DNA from: Carboxylicivirga fragile
GTDB lineage: Bacteria; Bacteroidota; Bacteroidia; Bacteroidales; Marinilabiliaceae
Assembly (NCBI GenBank): GCA_025499625.1
Contig: JAFMVD010000001.1
Location: 156,215 to 220,214 of the forward strand
Reading direction: 5' to 3'
Length of the DNA stretch: 64,000 bases
Positions 1 to 9,256 of the stretch are shown piece by piece. Below the pieces are notes generated by a model that saw only the letters and a list, made by a program, of their open reading frames with translations, made no database searches and was not told the origin of the DNA. The position numbers were made by a program, and so were the translations under genes. Positions within the stretch are counted from its first letter, which is position 1. The number at the start of each line of letters is the position of its first letter.

Positions 1-663
1 ATTAATATCCGAATCAGCCAAATCTAAACGTAATATACGTCCTTGAGGGCCGTAAAACCCAGGAGCTGATATGGTAACACCTTTAGTAACTTTTTCACCA
101 TCTAATTTATTTAACAAACTAGTGGACGCATTAACCACATAAGGCGCAGTTAGCTGAGGGTTCCAGTCTAAAGCTTTTTTAAAGTTGGACTCAAAATCCA
201 GGTCACAAACAGCATCACGGTTAGCGTAGAAATTTAATAAACCATCAAATCCAATTGCTTTTTCACTTAATAACCAGGTATCAACTGGTAATTCTTTTTG
301 CAACGAACCAGAGGTGCCGATTCTCACAAAATTAAGACTTGTTAATTCAGTTTTAACCTGCCTTGTTTCGAAATCAATATTAACCAGAGCATCTAGCTCA
401 TTAACTACAATGTCAATGTTATCGGTTCCTATTCCGGTAGCAATAACAGTCATTCGCTGCCCCTTATACATTCCAGTACATGACACAAATTCTCGATTAC
501 TACGTGTTAATTCGATGGAGTCAAAAAATGAGGAAACTATCTCAACTCTACCTGGATCACCAACAAGAATAATGTTATTTGATATTTCACCTGGCTTTAA
601 GTGTAAATGGAAGACACTTCCGTCAGGATTTATAATTAATTCTGAAGCTTCTATTGTTCGCAT
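1..663 (-). CDS. Nucleoside phosphorylase (PNP/UDP family), cut by window start
   Basis: The 221 codons present begin at the ATG at 663 and run off the window edge, so the C-terminus is missing. The translation shows a GDPGR phosphate-binding motif at residues 35-39, followed by a segment containing ATGIGTDNI and later VRIGTSGSLQ. These are hallmarks of the family 1 purine/uridine phosphorylases, which cleave nucleosides with phosphate to give a free base and ribose-1-phosphate in the cytoplasm. The family is normally about 250-290 aa, so roughly 40-70 residues lie outside the window. Substrate (uridine or purine nucleoside) cannot be decided from the visible part; Bacteroidota homologues are often labelled uridine phosphorylase. 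It is divergent from the next gene. Confidence 0.85.
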   Translation of the reverse strand, partial: MRTIEASELIINPDGSVFHLHLKPGEISNNIILVGDPGRVEIVSSFFDSIELTRSNREFVSCTGMYKGQRMTVIATGIGTDNIDIVVNELDALVNIDFETRQVKTELTSLNFVRIGTSGSLQKELPVDTWLLSEKAIGFDGLLNFYANRDAVCDLDFESNFKKALDWNPQLTAPYVVNASTSLLNKLDGEKVTKGVTISAPGFYGPQGRILRLDLADSDIN

Positions 664-818
664 GTGTGTTTATTTTCATCCAAATTAATGATTTTTTTTT
701 GATATAACCTTTGCTAAATGATCTAAGATTTAAGAATTAAAAAATAAATCTCTCTTAATAAACACTTTGTAAGACATTTTAAATAAAACATCAATTCTAC
801 ACTAAACATATGCATGAG

Positions 819-851
819 CTTGCATCTTTAAAAACGATTTAATTAAATTTG
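819..851 (+). promoter_or_regulatory. Putative primary sigma promoter of the DUF4293 gene
   Basis: TAAATTTG at 844-851 matches the Bacteroidota -7 consensus TAnnTTTG. CTTG at 819-822 lies 21 nt upstream, as a partial -33 TTTG box. The start codon chosen for the downstream gene is 28 nt beyond the -7 box. Confidence 0.5.
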
Positions 852-879
852 CAGCTAGAAATTGAAAAATAAAAAAGAA

Positions 880-1329
880 ATGATACAACGAATTCAATCT
901 GTATACCTTTTAATTTGCACACTTCTTACAGGGAGCCTATTTTTTCTTCCATTAGCTAGTTTAAGCAACGATGAGAATACTTTTACCTTATTATATCGAG
1001 GACTTGATAATGGTACGGAATTAACTACACCTACACTTGCTTTGGCAATTCTTGTTTGTGTAGCAACTCTGGTTTCATTTATAAGTATCTTCCTATTTAA
1101 GAAACGCATGATTCAAATTCGCCTATGTGGATTAAATATGGGATTTCTAATTGGCACAACAGGGATGATATACTTCTTGGGATCACAAATGGCAAAAGAA
1201 CTATCGGCTGAAATATCTTATCAGCTTCCAATGTTTTTTCCTATAGTGGCTTTAATTATTACTTTTCTTGCCATAAGAGCTATTGGTAAGGACGAAGCTT
1301 TAATTAAATCGATGGATAGGATTAGATAA
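880..1329 (+). CDS. DUF4293 family four-helix membrane protein
   Basis: This 149-residue protein starts MIQRIQSVYLL, the typical N-terminus of the DUF4293 family of Bacteroidota inner-membrane proteins of unknown function. Four hydrophobic segments are visible, at about residues 7-28, 54-77, 83-104 and 118-136, with a short polar loop after the first. A TTG codon at 862 would add six lysine-rich residues; the ATG at 880 was preferred because family members begin at this methionine. The gene stands alone between a divergent nucleoside phosphorylase and a convergent suc operon, and ends just before a strong terminator. No enzymatic motif is visible. Confidence 0.8.
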   Translation: MIQRIQSVYLLICTLLTGSLFFLPLASLSNDENTFTLLYRGLDNGTELTTPTLALAILVCVATLVSFISIFLFKKRMIQIRLCGLNMGFLIGTTGMIYFLGSQMAKELSAEISYQLPMFFPIVALIITFLAIRAIGKDEALIKSMDRIR

Positions 1330-1352
1330 TTGATAAAATAACATATAACATA

Positions 1353-1384
1353 AAAGAGCTCAATTACTTGAGCTCTTTTTTTGT
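1353..1384. terminator. Bidirectional hairpin terminator between DUF4293 gene and sucB
   Basis: The stem AAAGAGCTCAA pairs with TTGAGCTCTTT around a short TTAC loop and is followed by a run of T on the plus strand. A-rich sequence on the other side lets it also serve the convergent sucB. Confidence 0.8.
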
Positions 1385-1398
1385 GCCTAATTTTATAT

Positions 1399-2661
1399 CT
1401 ATAATCCTAGAACCAGTTCTTCAGGATTAAATCCTCCTTGCAATAATTTGGCAGGATCTTCTATCATTTCTTTCACTTTCACTAAGAAACCAACGGAATC
1501 TTTACCATCGATAATTCGATGATCGTAAGATAAGGCCAGATACATTATTGGACGTATCTCCACTTTACCATTCACAGCAACCGGACGCTCAACTATATTG
1601 TGCATACCCATTATAGCCGATTGTGGCGGATTAATTATTGGTGTACTCAACATCGATCCAAATACTCCCCCATTAGTAACCGTAAAAGTACCACCAGTCA
1701 TTTCTTCAATACCAAGTTTACCCTTACGCGCTTTCTCGGCTAAACCTTTTAATGACAATTCTAAATCGTGCAAGCCTTGTGTTTCAACATTACGAATCAC
1801 CGGCACCATTAATCCTTTTGGTGTTTGAACAGCAACCGAAACATCATGGTATTCAGGCATTACAATTTCTTCCTGATCAATCATGGCATTTACCATTGGG
1901 TGATGTTTTAAAGCTAATGAGGCAGCTTTAATGAAAAATGACATGAAACCCAATTTTACACCATGCGTATCGATAAATTTACTTTGGTATTTTTTACGTA
2001 ATGCCATAACTGCCGACATATCAACTTCGTTAAAAGTTGTTAGCATAGCCGTTTCGTTTTTAACCGAAACCAAGCGTTGACTTAATTTCTTACGTAAGGT
2101 TGTCATTTTCTGACGTTCAACTTCCCTGCCAGCCACAGCATCAACAAAAGTAGAAGAAGGTGAATTTGACACAGTCGATTCAGCAGGTAAACCTTTCACT
2201 AACTCAACCTCTTTGGTCGAAATTCGCTTCAAACCATTAATTATATCATCAGCATTCATGCCTGCTTCATCCATTAACTTCTGAGCTAATGGTGAAACTT
2301 TTGCATTTGAATGCTCCAGTGTTTCTTTAGTTTTTATTGCTTCCTTCGGCGTCTCAATTTCCTTTTTTGATTCAGCTTTAGTTTCTTCTTTAGCAGGAGC
2401 AGTCTTTGACTTGGCTTCTCCGGCAAAATCTGTATCAACAGAGCACGCTACGGAATCTACCGCAACCGTTTCACCGGCCTCTACCAACAGTTTAACTTTA
2501 CCAGCTTCGGTTGCCAATAGCGAAAGCGTTGCCTTATCCGATTCTATTTCGGCTAATTCCTGATCTTTTTCAACAATATCACCATCTGATACAATCCAGG
2601 AAGCCAATTCAACTTCACTAATTGATTCTCCTGGTGTTGGAACTTTTATTTCAACTATCAT
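1399..2661 (-). CDS. sucB: 2-oxoglutarate dehydrogenase E2, dihydrolipoyl succinyltransferase
   Basis: E2 core of the 2-oxoglutarate dehydrogenase complex; it transfers the succinyl group from lipoate to CoA. The 420-residue product has an N-terminal lipoyl domain with the attachment lysine in ESDKAT (Lys43), a Lys/Glu-rich linker, a peripheral subunit-binding domain around residues 120-150 ([14 protein letters not shown]), and a C-terminal acyltransferase domain ending with the catalytic HRxxDG motif (DHRIIDG). A longer reading from 2727 would add 22 residues without similarity to lipoyl domains; the ATG at 2661 places [13 protein letters not shown] at the N-terminus as in the family. It lies 84 bp downstream of sucA in the same direction. 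No E3 gene (lpd) is present in the window. Confidence 0.93.
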   Translation of the reverse strand: MIVEIKVPTPGESISEVELASWIVSDGDIVEKDQELAEIESDKATLSLLATEAGKVKLLVEAGETVAVDSVACSVDTDFAGEAKSKTAPAKEETKAESKKEIETPKEAIKTKETLEHSNAKVSPLAQKLMDEAGMNADDIINGLKRISTKEVELVKGLPAESTVSNSPSSTFVDAVAGREVERQKMTTLRKKLSQRLVSVKNETAMLTTFNEVDMSAVMALRKKYQSKFIDTHGVKLGFMSFFIKAASLALKHHPMVNAMIDQEEIVMPEYHDVSVAVQTPKGLMVPVIRNVETQGLHDLELSLKGLAEKARKGKLGIEEMTGGTFTVTNGGVFGSMLSTPIINPPQSAIMGMHNIVERPVAVNGKVEIRPIMYLALSYDHRIIDGKDSVGFLVKVKEMIEDPAKLLQGGFNPEELVLGL

Positions 2662-2674
2662 TTGTTTCTTTTTT

Positions 2675-2744
2675 AGTCTGGAGTCGAAAGTTAGAAGACC
2701 GAAGGTACAACTATTGACTACTGACAATTAACGACTGACTAATT
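2675..2744. repeat. Degenerate 7-nt-period repeat filling the sucA-sucB gap
   Basis: Read on the plus strand, ten consecutive heptamers follow without a phase break: AGTCTGG, AGTCGAA, AGTTAGA, AGACCGA, AGGTACA, ACTATTG, ACTACTG, ACAATTA, ACGACTG, ACTAATT. All begin with A, the first five with AG and the last five with AC. They occupy nearly the whole 84-bp spacer between sucA and sucB. Function unknown. Confidence 0.7.
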
Positions 2745-2745
2745 A

Positions 2746-5568
2746 TTAAATCGAAAACCTTGGCGGCTCTTCAAAATATTTATGTTGTTTTAGAATTTCC
2801 GTTCGCGACTTACCGCTAACACACTGTAATCCACAATATTTCAGCTTCCTTTCGCAATGACATTCTTTAAACACTTTGCCAACAATTTCATTTTGCCCAA
2901 TTACATGCAATCCATTTAATCCTGTAGCGGGACTTCCACTCGCCAAACGAGCTATTGGTTGAATATCTGCATTAGGCATATTGCTACGAATATAAGGCCA
3001 AGCGCCCATATTTTCAGGTTCTTCCTGTACCCACAAACGCAATAATGCATTTTTGTATTTCTTCAATACCGCATCAACTTGCTCCGTTGGGAAAGGATGT
3101 AATTGTTCCAGTCGCACTAGAGCAACATCAGTGGCATTTAATTCTTCCTTACGAGCCAATAAATCGTAGTAAATCTTACCAGTTGAAAATACAACCCGTG
3201 TTACCTTATCAACATCCACATTCGTATCGTCGATCAATTCTTTAAAACCATCCTTTTCAAACTCGCTTAAAGAAGATACACACTTAGGATGACGCAACAA
3301 GCTTTTAGGTGTAAACACCACCAATGGCACTCTAAAGTTACGCTTCAATTGACGGCGCATTACATGAAAGAAATTGGCTGGTGTGGTACAGTTAACAATT
3401 TGCATGTTGTTTCGAGCTGATAAAGACAAGAAACGCTCCATACGCGCACTTGAGTGCTCTGGACCTTGACCTTCGAAGCCATGAGGTAGCAACAACACAA
3501 GGCCATTCATTAAACCCCATTTCTCTTCTGCCGAAGATATATACTGGTCGATAATTACCTGTGCCACATTATAGAAATCACCAAATTGTGCTTCCCAAAT
3601 AGTTAATCCATCAGGTTTAGCAAGTGCATAACCATATTCAAAACCCATTACCCCATATTCCGATAATAGAGAGTTAAATACTTTAAAAGGTGCTTGATCT
3701 GGTGAGATATGTTGAAGCGGACGATAGCGCTTATCTGAATCTTCAATGGTCATTGCCGCATGGCGATGAGCAAAAGTACCTCTTTCTGCATCCTGACCAC
3801 TTAAACGCACAGGATGGCCTTCTTTAACCAAAGATGCATAAGCCAGTTGCTCACCCAGTGCCCAATCCAACTTATCGTTTTCAACCATTGCCTTTCTATC
3901 GCCGACAATCTTATGTAATTTCTTAAAAAAAGCTTTGTCTTCAGGTAAATAGTTAATGCGTTCCAGAAGCGATAGGAGTTCCTCCTTTTTAATAGATGTA
4001 ACAGGTGATTTTATAAAATCTTTATTCGTTGAATAAGTATAATCGCTCCAATCTTCATTTAAGAAGCGTTGAATAAATACCTTTTCAATTTTCTTTGATG
4101 CACTTAAATCATCTTCCAAGCGTTGATTAAAATCATCGGCTTCTTTACGCGCATCATCCTTTGATACAACATTCTCTTCCAATAATTTATTACTGTAAAT
4201 GTCGCGAGGATTAGGATGACGTGCTATTGTTTTATACAATGTAGGCTGTGTGAAACGTGGTTCATCACCTTCGTTATGCCCATATTTACGATACGATAGT
4301 ATGTCGATAAACACATCCGAATTGAATCGCTGACGGAATTCCATGGCTAGTTCAATGGCATAAACCAAGGCCTCAACGTCATCGCCATTAACATGAAATA
4401 CAGGAGATCGTGTTACTTTACCAACATCGGTACAGTATGTTGATGAACGGCCTTCCAGATAGTTAGTTGTAAAACCAACTTGATTATTTATTACCAAATG
4501 AATGGTTCCTCCGGTTTTATAACCACGCAATTGCGCCATCTGAACAACCTCGTAGGCAACTCCTTGCCCAGCAATAGCCGCATCACCATGAATAACAACA
4601 GGTACTACTTTGTCAAAATCCTTACCGTATTTATGATCAATTTTCGAACGAGATATGCCTTCAATAATAGGTGCAACTGTTTCAAGATGGGAAGGATTAG
4701 GCGCTAAATTAACACGAACCTTCTTGCCATTATCAGTAACAATATCATTGCCATATCCCAAGTGGTATTTAACATCACCCAAAGAAATGCCATCTTCGTA
4801 TTCGTCACCAACAAACTCTTTGAAGATATTTTTATAAGGCTTGTTAAGAATATTTGTCAAAACATTAAGGCGACCTCGATGCGACATTCCAATGAGCACC
4901 TCCTCTGCCCCTAACTCAGAACCTTTATTAATAAGAGCACTTAAACCCGGGATGAGTGCCTCGGATCCTTCCAATGAAAATCTTTTTTGGCCAACAAACT
5001 TTTTATGAATAAAGGTCTCAAATCCGACCGCCATATTTAACTGACGAAATATTTGACGTTTCTTTTCTGGTGCGAACTTTGGCGTATTTCTATCGCCTTC
5101 CATTCGTGTGCGTAACCAACTTACAACTTCAGGGTGGCGAATATACAGGTACTCAACAGCAACTGACTGGCAATAAGTCTGCTGAAGATGAGCTAAAATA
5201 TCTTTCAAAGGAGCAGGTCCCAAACCTAACTCATTCCCTGCCTGAAAAACAGTATTTAAATCCTTATCGCTCAATCTGAAATTTTCAAGATCGAGTGTTG
5301 GGTAATACTTACGACGTGATCTTACGGGGTTGGTTTGCGTAAATAAATGCCCACGCTGCCTATATGCATGAATTAGATTAATAACATCAAATTCCTTGTC
5401 TACATATCCCGACCCACTGGGTTGCTGATAATTTGCTATTGCAAAATCAAAACCCTTAAAAAAATCGTGATAACTTTCGTCAACCGACTCCGGATTATCT
5501 TTATATTGTTGATAGAGTTTATCAATGGCTTCTATGTTGCTGTTACCAACGAATGAGAATTTATCCAT
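2746..5568 (-). CDS. sucA: 2-oxoglutarate dehydrogenase E1 component
   Basis: Thiamine-diphosphate enzyme that decarboxylates 2-oxoglutarate and succinylates the E2 lipoyl group. The 940-residue protein has the E1 N-terminal segment that binds E2 (residues 1-40), GMSHRGRLNVL, a ThDP/Mg site beginning GDAAIAGQG and continuing to INNQVGFTT, and the conserved SGQDAERGTFAHRHA. Length matches the family (about 900-950). The C-terminus is unusual: after the conserved ASGSPATG region it ends in a tail with CHCERKLKYCGLQC and about 25 further residues, instead of stopping soon after the transketolase C domain. It is the first gene of a sucA-sucB operon and diverges from the AddB-like gene across 152 bp. 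Confidence 0.95.
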   Translation of the reverse strand: MDKFSFVGNSNIEAIDKLYQQYKDNPESVDESYHDFFKGFDFAIANYQQPSGSGYVDKEFDVINLIHAYRQRGHLFTQTNPVRSRRKYYPTLDLENFRLSDKDLNTVFQAGNELGLGPAPLKDILAHLQQTYCQSVAVEYLYIRHPEVVSWLRTRMEGDRNTPKFAPEKKRQIFRQLNMAVGFETFIHKKFVGQKRFSLEGSEALIPGLSALINKGSELGAEEVLIGMSHRGRLNVLTNILNKPYKNIFKEFVGDEYEDGISLGDVKYHLGYGNDIVTDNGKKVRVNLAPNPSHLETVAPIIEGISRSKIDHKYGKDFDKVVPVVIHGDAAIAGQGVAYEVVQMAQLRGYKTGGTIHLVINNQVGFTTNYLEGRSSTYCTDVGKVTRSPVFHVNGDDVEALVYAIELAMEFRQRFNSDVFIDILSYRKYGHNEGDEPRFTQPTLYKTIARHPNPRDIYSNKLLEENVVSKDDARKEADDFNQRLEDDLSASKKIEKVFIQRFLNEDWSDYTYSTNKDFIKSPVTSIKKEELLSLLERINYLPEDKAFFKKLHKIVGDRKAMVENDKLDWALGEQLAYASLVKEGHPVRLSGQDAERGTFAHRHAAMTIEDSDKRYRPLQHISPDQAPFKVFNSLLSEYGVMGFEYGYALAKPDGLTIWEAQFGDFYNVAQVIIDQYISSAEEKWGLMNGLVLLLPHGFEGQGPEHSSARMERFLSLSARNNMQIVNCTTPANFFHVMRRQLKRNFRVPLVVFTPKSLLRHPKCVSSLSEFEKDGFKELIDDTNVDVDKVTRVVFSTGKIYYDLLARKEELNATDVALVRLEQLHPFPTEQVDAVLKKYKNALLRLWVQEEPENMGAWPYIRSNMPNADIQPIARLASGSPATGLNGLHVIGQNEIVGKVFKECHCERKLKYCGLQCVSGKSRTEILKQHKYFEEPPRFSI

Positions 5569-5720
5569 ATAATTATATTTCTCTCCAAAAATTAAATGCC
5601 TTGAATAGCTTGGCTTGTTTAAGCAAAGTTAAAAACAATTTACACCTTGCTCTCTTAATTTATCGCTAATTTCACAGCATTTGATTAATTTCAACGTTTC
5701 AAATTTTAATTTATAAAAAC

Positions 5721-8585
5721 ATGACGTCAGGTTTTCTAAACGCCATTGCATCGTACTATTTTCAAAATTCTAAAACAGAATTGTCGAAGTTTTGTTTTGT
5801 TTTTCCTAGTCAAAGAGCTGGTATTTTTTTCACAAACCATTTGCGTCAATATATTCAATCCCCGATTTGGTCGCCCAACACCATTACAATCAACGACTTG
5901 TTTTCAAACCTGAGCAATTTAGTAGTTGCAGATAACATTACACTACTTTTTAACTTACATCAGGTTTATAAAGAGATTACTCAAAAGGATGTTAGCTTTG
6001 AAGAGTTCTTGCCCTGGGGAGAGATGTTTTTAAATGATTTTGATGATATTGATAAATATTTAGTTGAAGCAGATCAATTATTTTCAAACCTCCTTTCGCT
6101 TAAAGAATTAGACGATGATTACAGCCATTTAAGCGACAAGCAAAGAGAAGCCATTCAATCTTTTTGGTCGACATTTGATACCCAAAAACGTTCAGAGCAT
6201 CAAAACTATTTTCTGGAAACCTGGAAACAAATTCCAGAGGTGTATTTAGCCTTTCAGAAGCGCTTAAAATCTCAAGGCATTGCCTACGAAGGCATGGTAT
6301 ATCGACAAATAGCTGAGTTGATTAAAGATGAGAAGCACATCTATTTCGAGTGGGATAAAATCATTTTTGTAGGTTTAAATGCTTTGACTCCTGCGGAGAT
6401 TAAACTAATGAACTATCTTAAGAAAAGAGACATCGCTTCTTTCTTTTGGGATTATTCAAGCTGGATGATTAATTCAGAGAGTGATGATAATAAGGTAAAA
6501 CGACATGGTCCTGGCTTTTTTATTGAGGAGAATTTATTTCGCTTTCCTCATCCCAAAGATTTTAATATGCCAATGTCGAAAGAAGCACCTGAAATAACCA
6601 TTACAGCCGTTGCTAATCCGACCGAACAATTAAAATCTGTTCATCAGTTTCTTGAAAAGGAATACATAAGTGACATGAAATCGGCCGTTATTCTAGCCGA
6701 CGAAACACTTTTGATGCCAGCGCTTCATGGCATACCAACCAATGTAGACAGGGTAAACGTAACCATGGGTTATCCTTTAAATAACACACCGGCGTACGGA
6801 TTAATCGAAGCCTTACTAAATCTGCAACAGCAAGTGCGCTTAGGAAGTGCAAATGAAGTGTGGTTGTATCATCGACATGTTTTACCATTATTGCAGCATC
6901 AATATATTTCAATGCTTGCCGAAGTGGACTGTCTTGTTCTCCACAAAAAATTGGTGAGTAGAAATTACATCTTCATTAAGTCAACTGAGTTACAAATCAA
7001 CTCGCTTTTTAAACTCATCTTTAAAAAAGTTGAAGGTGGTAACGAATTGGCATCCTATCTAATTGAGATTCTTTCTAAGGTTTATGAATTATTAAAACAA
7101 TCGGAAGAAAAAATTATAGAACAAGAATTTATTTTTGCTATTCATAAAAGCATCGTTCGTTTGCAAGATTTGTTAGAGCAAAATCAACAAGCCGATCTGG
7201 ATTCTAAAACATGGGTTAAACTCTTTAAGAAGTTGGCCGATTACCAGACAGTACCGTTCAGAGGCGAACCCTTAGCTGGTTTACAGGTAATGGGTATTCT
7301 TGAAACACGCGCACTTGATTTTGATAAGCTAATTATTCTAGATTTAAATGAAGGTGTATTTCCGCGCACATCGCCACCAAACACTTTCATTCCTGCCACC
7401 TTGCGTGCAGGCTTTGAATTGCCAACCATCGAATTTCAGGATGCCATATTCTCTTATTATTTCTTCCGTCTTATTCATCGTGCCAAGAAAGTTGAATTAC
7501 TATACTCCACGGGTGCTCAAGGAATGAAATCAAGCGAGATGAGCCGCTACTTATACCAACTAAAATATGAATTTAATGCCAGCATAAAACAAAAAACAAC
7601 AACAGGAAAAGTATCCTTAATGAGTGCACCGCTTGTTAAGGCTGATAAAAATGTGCAAGTCTTAGAGCAGCTCGAAAAATTTACTAATAAAGGTGATAAA
7701 ATTCTATCACCAAGTGCCCTATCCGTATATATTGAATGTCCGTTGCGTTTTTACTATCAGAAAATTGCCAACATAAAAGAGCCGGATGTAATTACAGAGG
7801 AAGCAGATGCGCGAATTTTTGGTCTTATTTTTCATGATGTAGTTGAAAAGCTATACGAAAATCATAAAAACAAAGAAGTAACATCAGAAAACATCGACCA
7901 CTGGTTAAAAAACATTGCTATTCTGGATGCATTAATTAAGGAAGGCTTCAATACTCATATTATGGATTACGAAAAAGGTCGTAAATCATTTACTGAGATT
8001 CACGGTAAAAATGTGATGGTATTTGAGGTGATTAAACGCTACCTTATTCAATTTCTGAAAATTGAAAAGAAGAATACACCATTTACAATTATTGATTTGG
8101 AAAAAAGTGTGAATTGGCTATTTACTACATCAAATGGAAGGGAAATAAACTTAGGTGGCATCATCGACCGACTTGAAGAAAAAGATGGCATTATAAAAGT
8201 AATGGATTATAAAACAGGATCAGGTGCGCCTAGTGTTGATGATATTGCTGACTTGTTTAATACGGACAAACACAAGAAAAACAAGGCTATTTTCCAAACT
8301 CTATTGTATTCTCTTATATTGGACGAAACAAGTAATGAGACAAAGCAATTGCAACCTTCAGTAATATGGGTTCGTGATGTATTTAAATCAGATTATGACA
8401 CGAAGTTATATCTAAAGGAAAAGAGAAATCTTACTCCAATATTTCTACAGGCAGTTAAGGAAGAGTTTAAAAGTGGATTAGATGCCTTAGTCAACGAAAT
8501 TTATGATGACACCATTAGTTTTGAACCATGCGAAGACATTGAAAAATGTAAATTTTGCACCTACAAATCGCTTTGTAATAGATAA
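5721..8585 (+). CDS. AddB-like PD-(D/E)XK exonuclease with inactive helicase fold
   Basis: This 954-residue protein resembles the AddB/RexB subunit of the AddAB recombination helicase-nuclease, which processes double-strand breaks. The N-terminal two thirds have a degenerate UvrD-like layout (FPSQRAGIFF near residue 30, LDLNEGVFPR near 540) without a convincing Walker A motif. The C-terminal third begins SPSALSVYIECPLRFYY and contains GGIIDRL and VMDYKTG, the D...ExK-type nuclease core. Four cysteines (one in YIECPLRF, three in the terminal CEDIEKCKFCTYKSLC) fit the Fe-S staple seen in AddB nucleases. An AddA partner is not in this window. Bacteroidota homologues are usually annotated simply as PD-(D/E)XK nuclease family protein. 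Confidence 0.8.
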   Translation: MTSGFLNAIASYYFQNSKTELSKFCFVFPSQRAGIFFTNHLRQYIQSPIWSPNTITINDLFSNLSNLVVADNITLLFNLHQVYKEITQKDVSFEEFLPWGEMFLNDFDDIDKYLVEADQLFSNLLSLKELDDDYSHLSDKQREAIQSFWSTFDTQKRSEHQNYFLETWKQIPEVYLAFQKRLKSQGIAYEGMVYRQIAELIKDEKHIYFEWDKIIFVGLNALTPAEIKLMNYLKKRDIASFFWDYSSWMINSESDDNKVKRHGPGFFIEENLFRFPHPKDFNMPMSKEAPEITITAVANPTEQLKSVHQFLEKEYISDMKSAVILADETLLMPALHGIPTNVDRVNVTMGYPLNNTPAYGLIEALLNLQQQVRLGSANEVWLYHRHVLPLLQHQYISMLAEVDCLVLHKKLVSRNYIFIKSTELQINSLFKLIFKKVEGGNELASYLIEILSKVYELLKQSEEKIIEQEFIFAIHKSIVRLQDLLEQNQQADLDSKTWVKLFKKLADYQTVPFRGEPLAGLQVMGILETRALDFDKLIILDLNEGVFPRTSPPNTFIPATLRAGFELPTIEFQDAIFSYYFFRLIHRAKKVELLYSTGAQGMKSSEMSRYLYQLKYEFNASIKQKTTTGKVSLMSAPLVKADKNVQVLEQLEKFTNKGDKILSPSALSVYIECPLRFYYQKIANIKEPDVITEEADARIFGLIFHDVVEKLYENHKNKEVTSENIDHWLKNIAILDALIKEGFNTHIMDYEKGRKSFTEIHGKNVMVFEVIKRYLIQFLKIEKKNTPFTIIDLEKSVNWLFTTSNGREINLGGIIDRLEEKDGIIKVMDYKTGSGAPSVDDIADLFNTDKHKKNKAIFQTLLYSLILDETSNETKQLQPSVIWVRDVFKSDYDTKLYLKEKRNLTPIFLQAVKEEFKSGLDALVNEIYDDTISFEPCEDIEKCKFCTYKSLCNR

Positions 8586-8699
8586 GATAAATTACTTAAC
8601 TCACGATTTAAAAGACTTGATGTTTATACCCACAGTAAGTGTATAAGTCTAACAATAATGTTACTGTCCAATATGATTACCAAATTGAGCAGAAATCAT

Positions 8700-8707
8700 T
8701 AAGTTTG
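8700..8707 (+). promoter_or_regulatory. -7 promoter element of the toxin-antitoxin operon
   Basis: TAAGTTTG matches TAnnTTTG exactly and ends 15 nt before the antitoxin ATG, implying a very short 5' leader. I did not find a convincing -33 TTTG at the usual distance. Confidence 0.45.
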
Positions 8708-8721
8708 TAAAAAACAGCACT

Positions 8722-8949
8722 ATGAATACAATAGAAAAAAGAGATTATATACATAATCATCTTGGTAGACTTTTGGATAAGGATATTGATGAGATGTTCG
8801 AAAAAGTAAAGTTGTTAATTGAAGAGAATATTATATTGACGGAAGAGCAGGAAACTGAACTTACAAATAGAATAGAGAGACACAAAAACGGCACATCAAA
8901 ATCATATACTTGGCCCAACATAAAAGATGAGATTCACAACCGAATATGA
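8722..8949 (+). CDS. Antitoxin of a type II module (addiction-module component)
   Basis: A 75-residue, highly charged, helical protein sitting immediately before a RelE/ParE-type toxin. Such short proteins usually carry a DNA-binding or dimerisation N-terminus and a toxin-wrapping C-terminus; the C-terminal segment SYTWPNIKDEI resembles the end of the TIGR02574-like antitoxins, where a Trp motif precedes a toxin-binding helix. Its stop codon overlaps the toxin ATG (ATGA), as expected for co-translated pairs. Autoregulation by the complex is likely from family knowledge but no operator was identified. Confidence 0.75.
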   Translation: MNTIEKRDYIHNHLGRLLDKDIDEMFEKVKLLIEENIILTEEQETELTNRIERHKNGTSKSYTWPNIKDEIHNRI

Positions 8950-9242
8950 GTTATACTATCTATTTTAAGGAAGAGGCAAAAAATGATATTATTGACGCTT
9001 ATGATTGGTATGAAAATAAACAAAAAAATCTAGGTGAAATTTTTGTGAGCGAAATAGAAAGATACTTGGACATTCTTAAACGAAAACCACTAATTTTTCG
9101 GGAAAGAAAAAAACAACTGAGATATTGCCCCATTAAACGCTTCCCGTTTATTATTGTATTTGAAGTTGAAAATAAAGCGGTTATAGTTTATGCGATTTTC
9201 AACACCTACCAACACCCCTCACAAATTGATTCAAGAAAGTAA
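8946..9242 (+). CDS. RelE/ParE superfamily toxin
   Basis: A 98-residue protein with the RelE/ParE fold signature: the N-terminal segment YTIYFKEEAKNDI, then the helix DAYDWYENKQ, then a strand with the basic patch RERKKQLRYCPIKRFPF and the C-terminal IIVFEVENKAVIVYAIFNTYQHP. Members either cleave mRNA on the ribosome or poison gyrase; which applies here cannot be told. The gene overlaps the antitoxin by 4 bp and stops 14 bp before the end of the convergent trmD, an unusually tight junction with a housekeeping gene. Confidence 0.8.
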   Translation: MSYTIYFKEEAKNDIIDAYDWYENKQKNLGEIFVSEIERYLDILKRKPLIFRERKKQLRYCPIKRFPFIIVFEVENKAVIVYAIFNTYQHPSQIDSRK

Positions 9243-9256
9243 AAAACTAACTCTCA

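Noticed and set aside
314..688. Plus-strand frame of 124 codons at the window start
   Set aside because: It is antisense to the nucleoside phosphorylase, whose GDPGR and GTSGS motifs are clear on the minus strand.
2662..2727. 22-residue N-terminal extension of sucB
   Set aside because: The extension is encoded by the 7-nt repeat and lacks similarity to lipoyl domains; the family starts at MIVEIKVP.
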